DNA from: Chionis minor
Taxonomy: Eukaryota > Chordata > Aves > Charadriiformes > Chionididae
Length of the DNA stretch: 64,000 nt
Direction: 5' to 3'
NCBI GenBank assembly: GCA_013398295.1
Contig: VZSF01001063.1
Coordinates: 124,001 to 188,000 of the forward strand
Under the pieces are notes generated by a model that made no database searches, was not told the origin of the DNA, and saw nothing but the letters and a program-made list of their open reading frames with translations. Position 1 is the stretch's first letter, and each line of letters begins with the position of its first letter. The translations under genes were made by a program, and so were the position numbers. Below, one piece after another: positions 39,110-51,114 of this stretch.

Positions 39110-39324
39110 AGACCTAGAGGGCGGCAGCAGTCACGGTGTGGGCATGGCGGACTTTATCTAATATAGCTTGGAGATGGTATTCTGCAAGACCTGGGGCGCC
39201 AGTGAGTTCTAGTGGTGGACATTTCCGGCTGGAGAACCCGGACATAGGCAACGATGTCCAGTGGCAATCAGCAGCTGTTGCAGATGTATAGTCTGAAGGG
39301 TTCTGTACTCAAGCCATGACATGG
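39110..39324. other. Unclassified CpG-bearing block left of the LTR
   Basis: About 215 bases with G+C and CpG above the flanks (gagggcggcagcagtcacgg, ctggggcgccagtgagttct, gagaacccggacataggcaa). On the minus strand one frame stays open for about 60 codons between stops, from near 39316 down to 39115. I do not recognise the peptide. It lies outside the LTR, since the target duplication begins at 39325, so it is pre-existing host DNA: an older repeat, an exon-like relic or a small island. Confidence 0.35.
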
Positions 39325-39329
39325 CATGC
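39325..39329. repeat. Left target-site duplication of the solo LTR
   Basis: The 5-base direct repeat catgc abuts the left LTR end and is repeated exactly at 40117-40121 on the other side. This is the footprint of retroviral integrase. Confidence 0.8.
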
Positions 39330-40116
39330 TGTCATGGGTTTGGGCCGGATTGGCCCAAGCAAGCCAAGCAGGAGAGAGAGAAGAAGAGAGACTAGTTTAG
39401 TAAGAACTAAACTACTTGAATGAAATATAAAGAATAAAATAACAAAAAGAAAATAATGAAATATATACAAAACCGTATCAAGCTCCCGGGATGACAATCA
39501 CGTCACCAGCAGGCACTAGGGAAGTTCCAGACTGGACTCAGTGACGGAAGGGAACTGGATTCAGGAACACACGGCACACGGGTCGGGATCAAAGGCAGAC
39601 GAACCGATGGAGTCCTCGTACGCCGGCCATTGAAGAAGGAAAAACAAGAGTCCCAGCAAGAGCAAAAGCCCGAGCAAGTTGGAGAAGAAGGAGCCGGAAG
39701 CCGTAAAAACGGAAAACTGGAACTACGGATAACTGAAACTACGGATGCTGACCCTTTGATCCCTCAGCTTTTATACTGAGCATGATGCAGATGGGATGGA
39801 ATACACTGTTTGGTCAGGTTTGGGTCACCTGTCCTGTCTGCTCCTCCCCACAGATGGGACCCCTCTACGCTTCTCTGCTTCCAACCCTCCAATGGGCAAA
39901 TAACAAGGTTGGCTGCCCTTGGTCGTTATCGCAATAAGTATAAGCAAGAGCCTCTGCATACCATGCCTTGGCATCAGCTATAAACATGGGTCTTATCACT
40001 CTGAGAAAGAGCAGTTTTCTGCACAATATGCTGTTAATTTCAGCAGTTAGAAGAGGCCTAGTTAGAAAGCAGAGTTACTGAACAAAATTGGTCCTGTTTT
40101 ACCTCAAACCAGGACA
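39330..40116 (-). mobile_element. Solo LTR of an endogenous retrovirus
   Basis: This 787-bp element begins tgtcatgggtttgggccgga and ends acctcaaaccaggaca on the + strand, so its termini are the short inverted repeat TGTC...GACA. It is flanked by the 5-bp duplication catgc. Read on the minus strand it starts TGTCCTGGTTTGAGG, the typical start of a common avian ERV LTR group. A U3 of about 340 bases is followed by a TATA box (tataaaag, minus strand, 39768-39775). The interval 39721-39746 contains the direct repeat aactacggat twice. No gag, pol or env lies beside it, so the provirus has been lost by recombination between its LTRs. CpGs are well preserved (for example 39575-39625), which suggests a rather young insertion. 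The 5-bp duplication favours an ERVL-like assignment over the 6 bp typical of many ERVK, but the class is uncertain. Confidence 0.88.
39768..39775 (-). promoter_or_regulatory. TATA box of the solo LTR
   Basis: On the minus strand the sequence reads agtataaaagctgag with tataaaag at 39768-39775. It sits where U3 should end, about 340 bases from the U3 terminus at 40116. If active it would start transcripts on the minus strand near 39740. That strand is opposite to TRIQK and would point back toward that gene. Confidence 0.6.
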
Positions 40117-40121
40117 CATGC
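40117..40121. repeat. Right target-site duplication of the solo LTR
   Basis: Exact second copy of the 5-base direct repeat catgc, directly after the LTR terminus aggaca. Confidence 0.8.
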
Positions 40122-41820
40122 GACATGTAGCGCTGATCTGACAGTAGGACCCATCCATACCATAAATTAGTCTGTCTGTGTTATGTCATCTCTCTTTTCT
40201 TCTTATAATAGGCAACTTCCCTAGCCATGCTTAATTCACAATGGAAAGTTTGGTCAGCAAACAGATATTGGAAATTAATATTTGTCATTTAGACATTCAA
40301 ATAATTATTTTTCAGCATATGTTATATTCCAGTGGGGAATAACAGGCTGGTGTGTTTGGGGATGAATGCATAAACCATTCAGGAACTGTTTGAAAATAAT
40401 TAAGGAAATAAGATGCCTAGTGTATATAAAGTGGGCTTTTAATTATAATAGAAAAGAAATTCTTCAGAAATCATTCATAAGATAACTTATTTCTCAAGTG
40501 TGTTTTGGCAGGGTTTCAAATAACGTATCAGACAGCGATCGCACATTGTGTGACAGGATTACAACTAACCCAACACGTTATACAGGCCCAGCTCCCCCAG
40601 CCCAGCTCCTATCCAAATGTAATGGTGTGCTGAGAAGGTTTTGGAAGAATTCAGTCTGCCTTCAAGTACTTTTGTGTGCAAGATGTTACGGTATTGCATC
40701 AGAGGTGGAGAAGCACACTGTTACGCTGAACCAAAAAATCCTGACCAAAGCAGGTTGATAGGATGGCCCCCGCCAGGTATGTGAGAAGCACTCACTCCCC
40801 TGCACAGGAAGGCGGTCACTGCATGGGGCAGGATACAATCTGTTAAATCCAGGTTTGATCTGGATCAAAAAAGAGTATGGGAACATTTCTGTTGAATTAG
40901 ACAAAGCATGCAATACAGAGTTTAGACTTAAATGTTTTTATGCCGGCTTTACTCTTCCTCTGGCAGGAGAAAGAACATGGCACTGAGGTTGTGAGAAAGC
41001 TTTGTCAGAACTTTTGAATGAATTTGGCCTGGGAAAGCGAAGTAAGCGGCTGGATTAGTTCTTTGTATCACGTGACTACTGGAGTTTTTGCCCCCGCCAG
41101 GATTTACAGGAAGAGGTTTGTCCATGTTCTGTTTAGCGAGCTCTGATCTGCTGGAAAAGCTCACGCTGTCAGCAACACTCATCCCTGTGGGGAGAGCTGC
41201 TGCCGCTGCTCTCTCTACTCAGGGTGTCAGTGACTGGAGTATAACCCCGGGGGAAAAGGGCCTTGGGTTTAGCTTCCTCCTTGTTCATTTGCAGGGGTAT
41301 GACACTCTACCAGCAAACTCCCAGGAGACAGCTGTAAGTGCCAACCCTGGGATCTGGAGGTGAGTTGCCAGGTTGGCAGTTACTGGGATGAAAGAACAAG
41401 GAGGCTCAGTGGTCCCAGCATCATCCAGAGAAGAAATACTAAATTCCCCAAGTTTCAAACCATGTTGCAGTGCCTATTTTGGTGTTTTGTATTATATCAT
41501 AATTGTAGCAACAGCTAATGTTTCTGCGTCTGGGCTTTCTCCTGAGCACAGGGGGCCCACACACTGTGTCTGTTCTCTTACTATGAATATTGCATTAATG
41601 CTTACAAAGAAGATAGGAGGAATTCAGAAGATGTCACCTTAGATTACAAGCTACTGATTACGCTGTTTTCTCAGAAAGGTGAATGTGAAAAGGAAGATAT
41701 CTTGGATTTAGTATGTGAACTACCACTCATCTGACTGTGAGTAGGCACAAGGCTGTGTACCATAGCTGGTTGTATATCATAATTGTGTGTCCACCACCTG
41801 GAAGACTAACCTTATTTATT
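40122..41820. other. Intergenic, no gene recognised
   Basis: Mostly AT-rich at the left; 40500-41360 is somewhat GC-richer, with a CpG pair in agcgatcgcac near 40535. Short ORFs in this stretch (40498-40758, 41088-41363 and 41373-41642 on +) have no recognisable domain or splice context. Confidence 0.55.
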
Positions 41821-41885
41821 AGAGAATCCCAGAACGGCTGAGGTTGGAAGGTGTCTCTGGAGATCATCTAGTCCACCCTGCCCAC
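41821..41885 (-). mobile_element. CR1 LINE tail fragment, diverged
   Basis: The + strand reads agagaatcccagaacggctg, then aggttggaaggtgtctctgg and agatcatctagtccaccctg. This is the antisense CR1 3' end. It is more diverged than the copies at 8187 and 32124 and is only about 65 bases long. Confidence 0.87.
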
Positions 41886-44800
41886 AATTCCAATTGTGGA
41901 AATATTTTTACAGAGCAGGGAGTGGGTCCCACCTAATATAAAAACTTACTGCTTTTGAAACCTCTAAACCTGTGATGCTCTTGACAGTATGACCTTTGCA
42001 TATAATACTTTGAAAGTAATTACACTAAATTTTCCCTTTTGAAATACATGTGATTCATTTCAATTCTCTGTCTGGCTTAGAAAGTAGCGTAATATTTGCG
42101 GTTTCTGTAAAATGCCCTGTGCAAACAGCCTCATTTCTTCAGCTGTGAATCCCAAGCTGTATACAAAGCCAAGGGTATAGCCCACAGTTTGCATTAAGTA
42201 GCATTTGATTAGGTGGTAATAACATTAATTGACACCCAGAATCAGTCGGCTGTAGGTGATCTGAAGCGATAATGCACTAGAGCTTCTAACATTCTGTTTT
42301 AAGTCAAAATGCTCCCTCAGCCTGGGGAAAGATGCAGGTGTTTGGGATAAAAGAGTGTTTTGTAAATGAAGGACTTGAACACTGTGATTCCACTTCATTA
42401 CTCTTCTGCTGTTGCTTAATGTAAAATGATTACTCTATTACCACTTTTCTTCCGTGTTTTAGAAGTATTAGCAAATTAAGCAGCAAACCTTAAAGATAAA
42501 TTCTAACCCAAATATTTTTTTGGGGGAAAAAAAAAATCAAAGCAAAGAAGAAAGAGGATATTGATTGACTATGAACTAATTTAGAAACATTCCCGATTCA
42601 AGCCAGGGTGTCTGTTACTAAAAGCTCTGATTATAAATGACTAGTTCTTGATTATCTTGCTTGCCTTTGTAATGGTGAACCCCTCAAAACATTGTCCTTC
42701 CCTGAAAGACTGTTTCAGCTTTGTGGATTAGGGTCTTCATGGAGATAGAATACACATATGCAGCTGGCAAAGTAAGTGTCTTGGTGAATAGTAATTGTTC
42801 CCCAATTCCCACAAATCCTTTCATAAACTATAGGCCTCTTTTTTTTTTTAGGGATCTTTCTCACATTTCATTAACAACTGAGCCATTGCTGAGTTATACT
42901 TGATATACTCAGGAGTTAGGCTTTAGGAAAGATTGTACTCAGCAATGCCGACTGAGGGAGTCTTAATGCTCTAGTAATTTTGAATCCTCAGGAAAAGGAA
43001 AAAAAACATGAGCAAAAAATGATGAAAGCCTCTAAAATTGGTATACACTATATAGGGCCATGTAGAATATAGGCATAAAATACAATTTAACTTTGTTTTG
43101 AAATTACAGCTGTGCATTTCATGTTTTATCGCCTTCTCTGAAAACGTCCTTGTTCTGTATTTTTCAAGACCCAAGACCACGAATCTGTGAGAAATGGTTC
43201 GATACCAGTGTGCGTGCAGGAACAAAGCCAGTGCAACCCTGTCAAGACCAGGGAGGTCTTTTCCAACTAGAGACCCCAGCATTTAGTCCCTGTCCCACGA
43301 GCCTGGCTTCCGACTTCAGGCAGAGCATGGCACATGATGGCCAGGCAGTAAAGCAGGGGATATGACCGTGGCATCTCCGAAACGGCCTGTGCAGAGTGTA
43401 GTTTGCAGCTCGCGTTGTACCAATGGACAATGCTCCTAGCCTGAGGTGGAGGCGAGTTGCACGCTCTGAGGGAATAAACACTTTCCTCCTCTTTTAAACA
43501 CATGCACTGTATTAGCCTATGGGCAAAATGATTCTTGTGGATAATTCTGAGCAAGCCTTTGGCGTCCTCAGTTGTACCCAAGAACGAAACTGTTTTTCTT
43601 TATTTTTAAATAGCGGGGAAGAACAAACATAATTAATGAAGACATATACAGTGGGTAAAGCTGTGCATGGAATAGACCAGCATTTAGACAAGTAGATCAA
43701 TATTTCTTATGTTATGCTATTGGAACATCCACGCGGTTTCTACGGGCAAATCATTTGTATAAAACACGGAAGAGGAATGTGTAGCATAAACACAACAAAG
43801 ATCCGATTCTTTTCTTAAAGACTATTATGCAGTTTACACAGCCTGCGATTCCCAAACAAAGAGGGGTTTTGTCAGACAGGGAACAATGTGCATTGCTGCA
43901 GGCATGAGAAAGGAGAGCTGCATTTGGGAAGTATTACAATTATAATGGGAGTAGATTACGAAGCAGATAATTAATGGTAGGGATACAGGATCTTCCCTTC
44001 CCACTGGGATTCATTCTCACTCTGTTGGTGTAACTTATAGCCCTGAGGAACACTCTTTTTAGTTTCAACGCCCTCTTTTCTAATCTCTAGGTCTTTTAGT
44101 GTTTTATTGCATTGGTCACAGAGGTTCAAGGAGGTCACTTCAGAAGATATTCTCTCCAAGGGATTAAATTGACTCAGAGGAACAAAGTAATTTGGAAGAG
44201 TTTTTGCAGAAGTCTTCTCCCACCTTTAAACTACGAAAAGTCTCCTCTTCCATTCCTGCAAGACCATTTCCGAAGTGCTTCACTCTTCTGATTTGTATCA
44301 TTCTTCCTTCAGGAAGATCAGAAAAAGAGTATGTAAGTCTAAATTGACTTCATAGCTATATCTAAACAACAGAAATGGTATATTAAAACATGTATATGCT
44401 TGGAAGATCATTCTGAATGTTGAAATCAGTTATTTATATTATTATTGATTAATATAGCTTTGCTCTTTCTTTAAATAATATAATTTTCTCTTCTGAAGTA
44501 TCTTCTGTTATAAAACATAGGATTTTTGGATGGAGAAAACCAATCTTCACAGGATGATGCTTCCAGTAATGTTTTTGTAAGTCATTCCAGTACAATTGGG
44601 TAGATCAGAGGGCTGGTGTGAGATTTTTTCCTGAAACACTTTGAAAAGTTGTTGAGCATAATTATTCACAAAGACTTAAGAGAGCAACACAAACATTGCA
44701 AAGAGAGAAAACATTCTTAAATTTCAAACCATTCATCTGGCTGGTCAACTATATAAACAATGAACAAGAATCATTGGTTAGTATATTCTTTAGCTTATCT

Positions 44801-47800
44801 AATGCAGATTGTTGTTCACTTAGTGTCTGACCTGTAAATAGAAATCTTCCAATTTGGATGCTAAACACATACATAAGAACAAGAGAGGATTTGTAAGTGG
44901 AACGCAGCATCACCTTGAAGCGCTTCAAAGTCACACGGAGTCATCAAAACAGTAACTCAAAGTACCATCAAAGCAGTAAGCATCATAGCCTCCATATAGC
45001 AATATGTAAATAATTAGAGGAGAGCCATCTGTAATGCATTATGAACAAGTGTGTTCTGGATATTGATCTATTAACGCACACATATATTAATGTATTTAAT
45101 GTGTTGAGATATGTCATGCTGTACATACTGCTAAACTAAAGGAAAACTATTTTTATCTTTTTCTGTGTGTACTCAAGTATTTCTGCATTTTTATCTTAAA
45201 TAGTAATATTAAATGTAGCCTTTATGGATTATATTTATGTGAAGAGAACTAAGTCTTTCAGCAGGCCAATTGATACAGGTAAAAAAGGCTTTTATCTAGT
45301 CACTCAACACTTTTTGGTCTAACACTCATGGATATTGTCCATTCAATTAACATATTTCACTGTAGAATAAATAAAAAAACAAATTAGAAAAGTTTTATAA
45401 TTGCTGAGGTTGCTGGAAGAAAAGGTATACATATTCATGAAGCAGGCCCTGTAGTTTGATGTTTTCCATAGTGTAAATCCTAGAACATCACCAAAAGACA
45501 GCCCCACTTAAAGAAAAATGCTCACTATATTGTTTAATAGGAAAACATTATGTTTAATTCATATCTAGTTCTATTTATTTTGAAAAAGGTTTTGTGTGGT
45601 TCAGTATTACCGAAAAAATACTACTTCTCCAGAGTCAAGCTTAGGGGTTTTGATATCGGAAGGTTAGATATAGTGTTGAAATACATAGGTAATAGCTTAA
45701 TGTGCCTACCATTTGTGTTTTACAATTAGCAGATAGATACAGTTTCTCTGAGTCCTAACATAGTGTTTTTCTTTAGCAGCGCTAATAGATCTTTTTTGCA
45801 ACAATATTATTGTAAACTTTTGCATTTCAGATTTATTTAACCTACACCTCATGGCGTTGGGGGTTTTTTTATGAAAAGGAAACAAAAATCCATTTTGACA
45901 ATAATAGAGAGAGAAAATCCCTAGTAGGATAGAAACTCCATGTAACAGGCATTTCGGAGAGAGCAGGTCCTGTTCCAGTGCTTCTGTGGTGAGGAAGGTG
46001 AGGAAAGAGGACATGTAGACAGGAAGAGAAACAGGTATAAGTAACGCCATGTCATATATGGGAAATTGACAGGGGAGAGAAATTGGCCAGTACAAATTTA
46101 TTCATGGAGACACCAACATAGCCAAGAAGCAAATCACGTGTCTAGTCCCAAGTCCTATTACCGGTTCTTAACCACGAGACTAGTCTTTCTTCTTCAATTG
46201 CAAATTAATAATAGCGTTCTGAAATTATAATTTCACTCAGCTTTGTTTCCTGTTGTGCGGGCTGGTGGTTTTCAGTGTATCTGCTATCTTACCTCTTATT
46301 TTTCATTAATTGGTTGGCATTTGATTAGCCATCAGCCTCTTGAACAACAGGGAATTTTGTATTTCTGCAAGCTGAGGTGAGAATTGAGTCTAATATAAGT
46401 CATTTGAGTGCAGCTGAGCTGGAGATTCAAGGTGTTAAGTACTTACTGAAGACTGTTCTTATAAATCAGGTCAGTATGTGTATATACAACTATGTAATCT
46501 CAATTAATACACTTATGCATGTTCTGTATTTTAGTAGATCTGGACAAAGGAGGTACAGTAAGGAACTAAGTAACTTGGTGAAAACGTAACTGCCCTAATG
46601 GCAATGGGACAAAAATATCTGCATATTTACCTATGGTGTAGCCAGTCTGTGTTTTGGGGGGTTTTTGCACATTTGTATACCCTGAATGTGAAAATGGAGA
46701 AGTGATGTAATGGTGTGGGACATTTGGTTTGTTCTGTGTTTTCGCTTCTGTTCAGCAGCTCTCATCTTGCTCTCTCCCTCAGCCAAAATAGAGTTGAGGA
46801 CACCTTATAAGTAAAAAAGTTCTACAAATGCCTGCCTTGTTCCCTAAGGAAAGGTGGTTTTTTTTAAAGTATTTTCTTTATATATAGTAAAGCAAAGTGC
46901 TCCAGTTCACTTCTGGCTAGTGTTGAAAAGGGCTTGTTATGGTCTGTCTCTTTTTATGTTTTGCACCCTCTGCAGTGCCCTTTTACCACCTGAAAATTTA
47001 CTGCATGGCAGAGGAACACAGATCCTGTAAACGTGAAATGCAGAGTTTGCAACGTTTTGGAATCAAAATACTTTAGCACAAATGCTTCCTGTTTTTCTAG
47101 CATTATAGGAATGAGAAGGGTCCATAAATTTGTAAAGCAAGTCATTAGCTTAAATGTCATATGTGCTGTACTTGTCATGCAAATTTAAAACCTGATTTAC
47201 AGGCTTAAAATGTTATCAATTGAGCTAGAGTATTAGGTAATACCTGAAGTAACTGCTCACCCTGCATTATTCAGAAGCATGTACTTATTAAAGAAAAACA
47301 AATTGAGCTCAAGTTTTTTTGTGTTAAATTTAAAAAGGAGAGCAAACTTACAACTAATCAGCCATAGCTTGTAAAAATGATTTGTGACTATAAAAGAGAA
47401 GGGCGGGGGGGAAAAAAAAGAGGAGGGGTGAGAGGTAAACATTGTACTGTACAGATCGGTTGTGCTTTATTCTGGAGCAAACTTGTCGAATGAATTATAA
47501 ATGTGGTAGCTCAATAATAAATGGGGAACAGGAGGGTACAAGCAATAAAATTAGGTGAATGCATAGAATGCTTCGTATTTAAGTGAAGTGGGTGGTGTAA
47601 TGTGTAATAGAAATCTGTTACCTACATACCCTGTTTTAATGAACATTGCTTCGTTATACTGCTGTAGTGACTGTTTCTCATTTCCAAGAAGAGGGTATGT
47701 TACTATGGGAAAAAGGTATACTCATTAAACTGCAAAGTTGCCAGTGTGCCATTCTTCATATATACATACAGACACACACACATATGCACACTCACATGCA

Positions 47801-48490
47801 TATATATGTATAGAAATCATAAAATGATTAAAATGCTTCTGAACCCATGCATACAATTTCATTTTTGCAGCATTCATTTCATCTGTTGCAGAGAAATGCT
47901 CTTTAATTTGAATGAGACTGTGAATTTTGCCAAACGAGGAGATAATAGCATTTTACTTAAACTTATGGCATCTCTGTTCGTGTTGTATGGTTCATAAACA
48001 GTTTGTTCATAATGAAAGTGTCAAAAAAACATATTTGCATCAAGAATGATGAAATTCATTCAGAATTATAACTTTAAACTTTCTCCCTTTAAATAGAATT
48101 CTTTAGGGCGCTCTCATCCGTGTCCAGGGTCATCTTATTTCCTTTTCTTGTTACTCTTGGAAACGAAGTTTTCTCTCACTATATTTCCTTTATTTCCATG
48201 TGCTTTGCATATTATATACACATTTTATGGGTCAGCTATTGGAGATTGTTGTGCCAGTGTTTTATATGAATATTGGGTAAACATTTTTTAAAACTTCACT
48301 GAGTCAATAAGATGATGTAACATATTACACCTTGGGTACAAAGAATATAATCAGTGAAAGTCCAAATTTTTACAGTAATGTGGAGACTTCCAGGAATCCA
48401 AGTTGAGAAATGTGAGTTTGTCAGCATGTTGAACTTGACTCCACAGTATTTGGCTTATTAGTTCACTGCTGAGCACAGGATGGTACCTCT
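41886..48490. other. Intergenic, no gene recognised
   Basis: About 6.6 kb of AT-rich sequence without a defensible gene. The block at 43600-43990 keeps isolated CpGs in an AT-rich setting and contains attaatgaag, gaacaatgtg and ataattaatgg, the kind of text seen in conserved enhancers. The minus-strand frame at 45706-46095 (129 codons) is unsupported. A CA/TA-type dinucleotide patch lies at 47757-47812. Confidence 0.55.
47757..47812. repeat. Degenerate CA/TA dinucleotide repeat
   Basis: An imperfect mixture of tatatacata, gacacacacacatatgcaca and catatatatgta. It produces an artificial ORF rich in H, T, Y and C around 47746-47997. Confidence 0.8.
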
Positions 48491-48546
48491 GGCTTTGATT
48501 CAGCAGTCTTTAAATAAATGAGTAAGTGCTCTGCTGAATTGGGGCC
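48491..48546. mobile_element. Palindromic MITE relic (DNA transposon)
   Basis: The left arm ggctttgattcagcag (48491-48506) and the right arm ctgctgaattggggcc (48531-48546) are inverted repeats matching at 12 of 16 positions, with cttaa-like and taagtgct segments between. This follows the sauropsid palindromic element whose arms include 'gctgaatcggggcc'. Non-coding; a good eye match for a short element. Confidence 0.6.
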
Positions 48547-51041
48547 AGAGGAGCACCGTGCCTGTACAGGGCATGTTGGGTGAAAGAAAACGTTGACCAC
48601 AGGGGTTTGATTTCTTCTTTCTTATAGGGGAACAAATCTGAAATAAATTGGGAGAATTGTGTGCATACAGAAACAATAGCAAGAAAGAAGATGAACCAAA
48701 AAGTCTTACCTAAAAGTAAATTTAAGTTTTGTGTTTAGAACAATAGAGCTTGTGCTGTGAGATGGAAAAGATTTGCTTGATCTTCATTATTTTTCTAGCT
48801 TTTTTTTTTTTTTTTAAATACTCACTGGGGTCGTATATAATAAGGGTGGGATTTGCTGCACATTAATGGCTATCTGAAAACTGGCTAGTCTGAGCTTCTT
48901 CATGTGGAAAGAGACAGGCTCTCTCTAGAAGCCGATTTACCCCACCCTGGGGGATGTGTGGTGAATTACCCCCTGTGTAATGCTGCTGTGGGGAGAGAGA
49001 CTGGTGGACTCTCTCTGGTCAGACAGAAGTCAGATGAGATGAAGATGATGCTGTCTGACTAAATATTAAAAAAAGCTTATTACACAGGTGCCTGTCCTGT
49101 CTCTTGCCCAGCAGAATTAAGACAAGAAGGGAAGAAATTAAGTTTATGACTTACCCCTGTGCCTGCATGAAACAGGTGTCTGAATGTGAGCCAAATAGCC
49201 AGCCCTTAGATCCAGCTTAATTTCTGGAGAACGACTGCTGTAGAAAGAGCTCCCAGTGTTCCTCACATTGACCTAGTTTTCAGTGTTATCTAGTGACTCT
49301 GTGCTAATGTGACCCAGTATTTCTTTGCTGTTAGCTGCCTGGTCCATTTAGATTTTTTCCTTCTTGTTTACCATCGGAGTCTATATTCACCAGGCACCTA
49401 ATCCTGCAAAGTGTCGAGTCCCACCTGGGAGGTATGGGCTATTCTCTTCTCTCATCTAGCAGGAGTCAGTCTGCCCCATTTCTCCTAAGATTAGTCTGGA
49501 TAAGAGACAGGTAACCATAAACAACATTGTAGCTGGCTTTAGGATTGGACCCCGGCAAAGGTCAAGCATAATGGTGCAGTGAAAATAAAGCATTTTGAGT
49601 CATTTATTCCTTTAAAAAGGTTTGTATCATCCATGCAGCTGCAAAGCCATAATGCTTTCATTAAAAGTCACATCTGTGCTGAATTAAAACAGGAGCCTTT
49701 TCCAGCCAAGGAGTATTTGTCAGGTTGAAAGTTTTTCTCTTAGCTCCTGAAGCTTTTTTCCAAAATCCAAGGGCTAAGACAGAGAGCAGACCTTGTCACG
49801 AGCTGGTACCGAGGTTTAAGTACATTCCTGCTATGTTATTCACCGTCTGGCTCCAATTTGGAGGTACATCTCCCTTGTGTTCACTTTATTAACCTACATA
49901 TGACTGGCTCTTTTGTTTAATGTGGAAATGAAAAAATAGACGCTGGGCCCAAGAAAAGTGGTCTGAAAACATCTTTTTCCAGATTTTCTGCTCCTTGTGG
50001 CACATTAACCACTTGCATGGAAAATTTGGTGGATAAAATATCTTTTAAAAGATGTTTTTTGAGAGTAGGCATTTTTAGCTTTATGTGAAAAGACTTAAGC
50101 AATCCTGAAATCTTAGTCCCTCCTCTCCCTGAACTTTTTGAGCCCATTTACTAATTTCTAGCAAAATTGACTTCAAAGACAGGAATGTATCCAATCTATG
50201 AAAATAGCCAAAATTAATTCCTCCATTGAGAGTGTGTCTGGAGCGTGAGCCCAGCAGCTGTGTGCTGTGTAGCTGACCAGTGAAATCACAGACGTGTATC
50301 CCTCAACAAATTGCTGGATGCCTAATTCACAAAAAGCCACCACATAAACTACTATTGGTCCGTCCACCTGATGGGTATGGGACCAGGTAGCAAGTGGGAG
50401 GACTTGAATGAGGAACCGGAGGTATTGTGGGAAGATCTGCAGTGGATACGAGTGCAAGTGTGGTGTTTTAGGCGTGTATGTTTAGGACAAGAGGGTTTGC
50501 TGGCTCTGCTCACAGGCCAGCTGACTTCAAGAAATGCTTACTTCAGAAGGGGTGAGAAGTTTCAACATTTGTCTTTGTTGTCTCCTCAGTGTGACCACTT
50601 CACTTAGAAAAGGACAACAAGCAGCTGTCTGTAGGACAACCGTAAGCGGAGAGCCCAATGGAGTTGGCTTTCTAAAGCACTGCAAATTATCTTCATTAGT
50701 TTAAGGATTTTTTTTTTTTTTATTTGAATGCAAAAGCAGCAAAGCTTTGAGAAGTAACTCAAGGAAGAAAAGGAAGGGCATTTATCAACACAAGTGGTAG
50801 GAAAAAGTGCAGTGGGACAAGAAGGGCAAACTACCTTTTATACCACTGTTCTGCCCAGGAATCTCTGGTATTATCCATGACTCCTTGTGCTAAACTTCGT
50901 ATGACTGAGAAGAAGAGTCCGGGCCCTCAAGGATCTTAGTCTTAGATTATTTTACCCATTTTTTCTGAGTAAAATAAACAAACTTCCACAATTGTTTAGG
51001 CTTTTAATACCTAAAATATGTAATACATTTATACAAATTAT
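48547..51041. other. Intergenic, no gene recognised
   Basis: A poly(T) run sits at 48800-48815. A fragment at 49396-49421, acctaatcctgcaaagtgtc, may be a remnant of another palindromic element. No coding or RNA gene is recognised. Confidence 0.55.
49396..49421. mobile_element. Possible MITE fragment
   Basis: The text acctaatcctgcaaagtgtc resembles one arm of a sauropsid palindromic element ('atcctgcaaagtgctgag'). Only one arm is convincing; a weak opposite arm, aggattggacc, lies near 49542. Tentative. Confidence 0.3.
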
Positions 51042-51077
51042 CTACCTACCTACCTACCTACCTACCTACCTACCTAC

Positions 51078-51114
<37 letters not shown>
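51042..51114 (+). repeat. Compound microsatellite (CTAC)n then (TATC)n
   Basis: About nine to ten copies of a CTAC-phase unit (51042-51080) pass directly into about eight copies of TATC (51080-51114). The two blocks differ by one base per unit, so one probably arose from the other by a point change that then spread by slippage. The ORF across it (51 kb, with YLPT and YLSI repeats) is an artefact. Likely polymorphic in length. Confidence 0.97.

Noticed and set aside
43196..43206. ggttcgatacc, close to a tRNA B box
   Set aside because: No A box at the right distance and no cloverleaf arms can be drawn around it.
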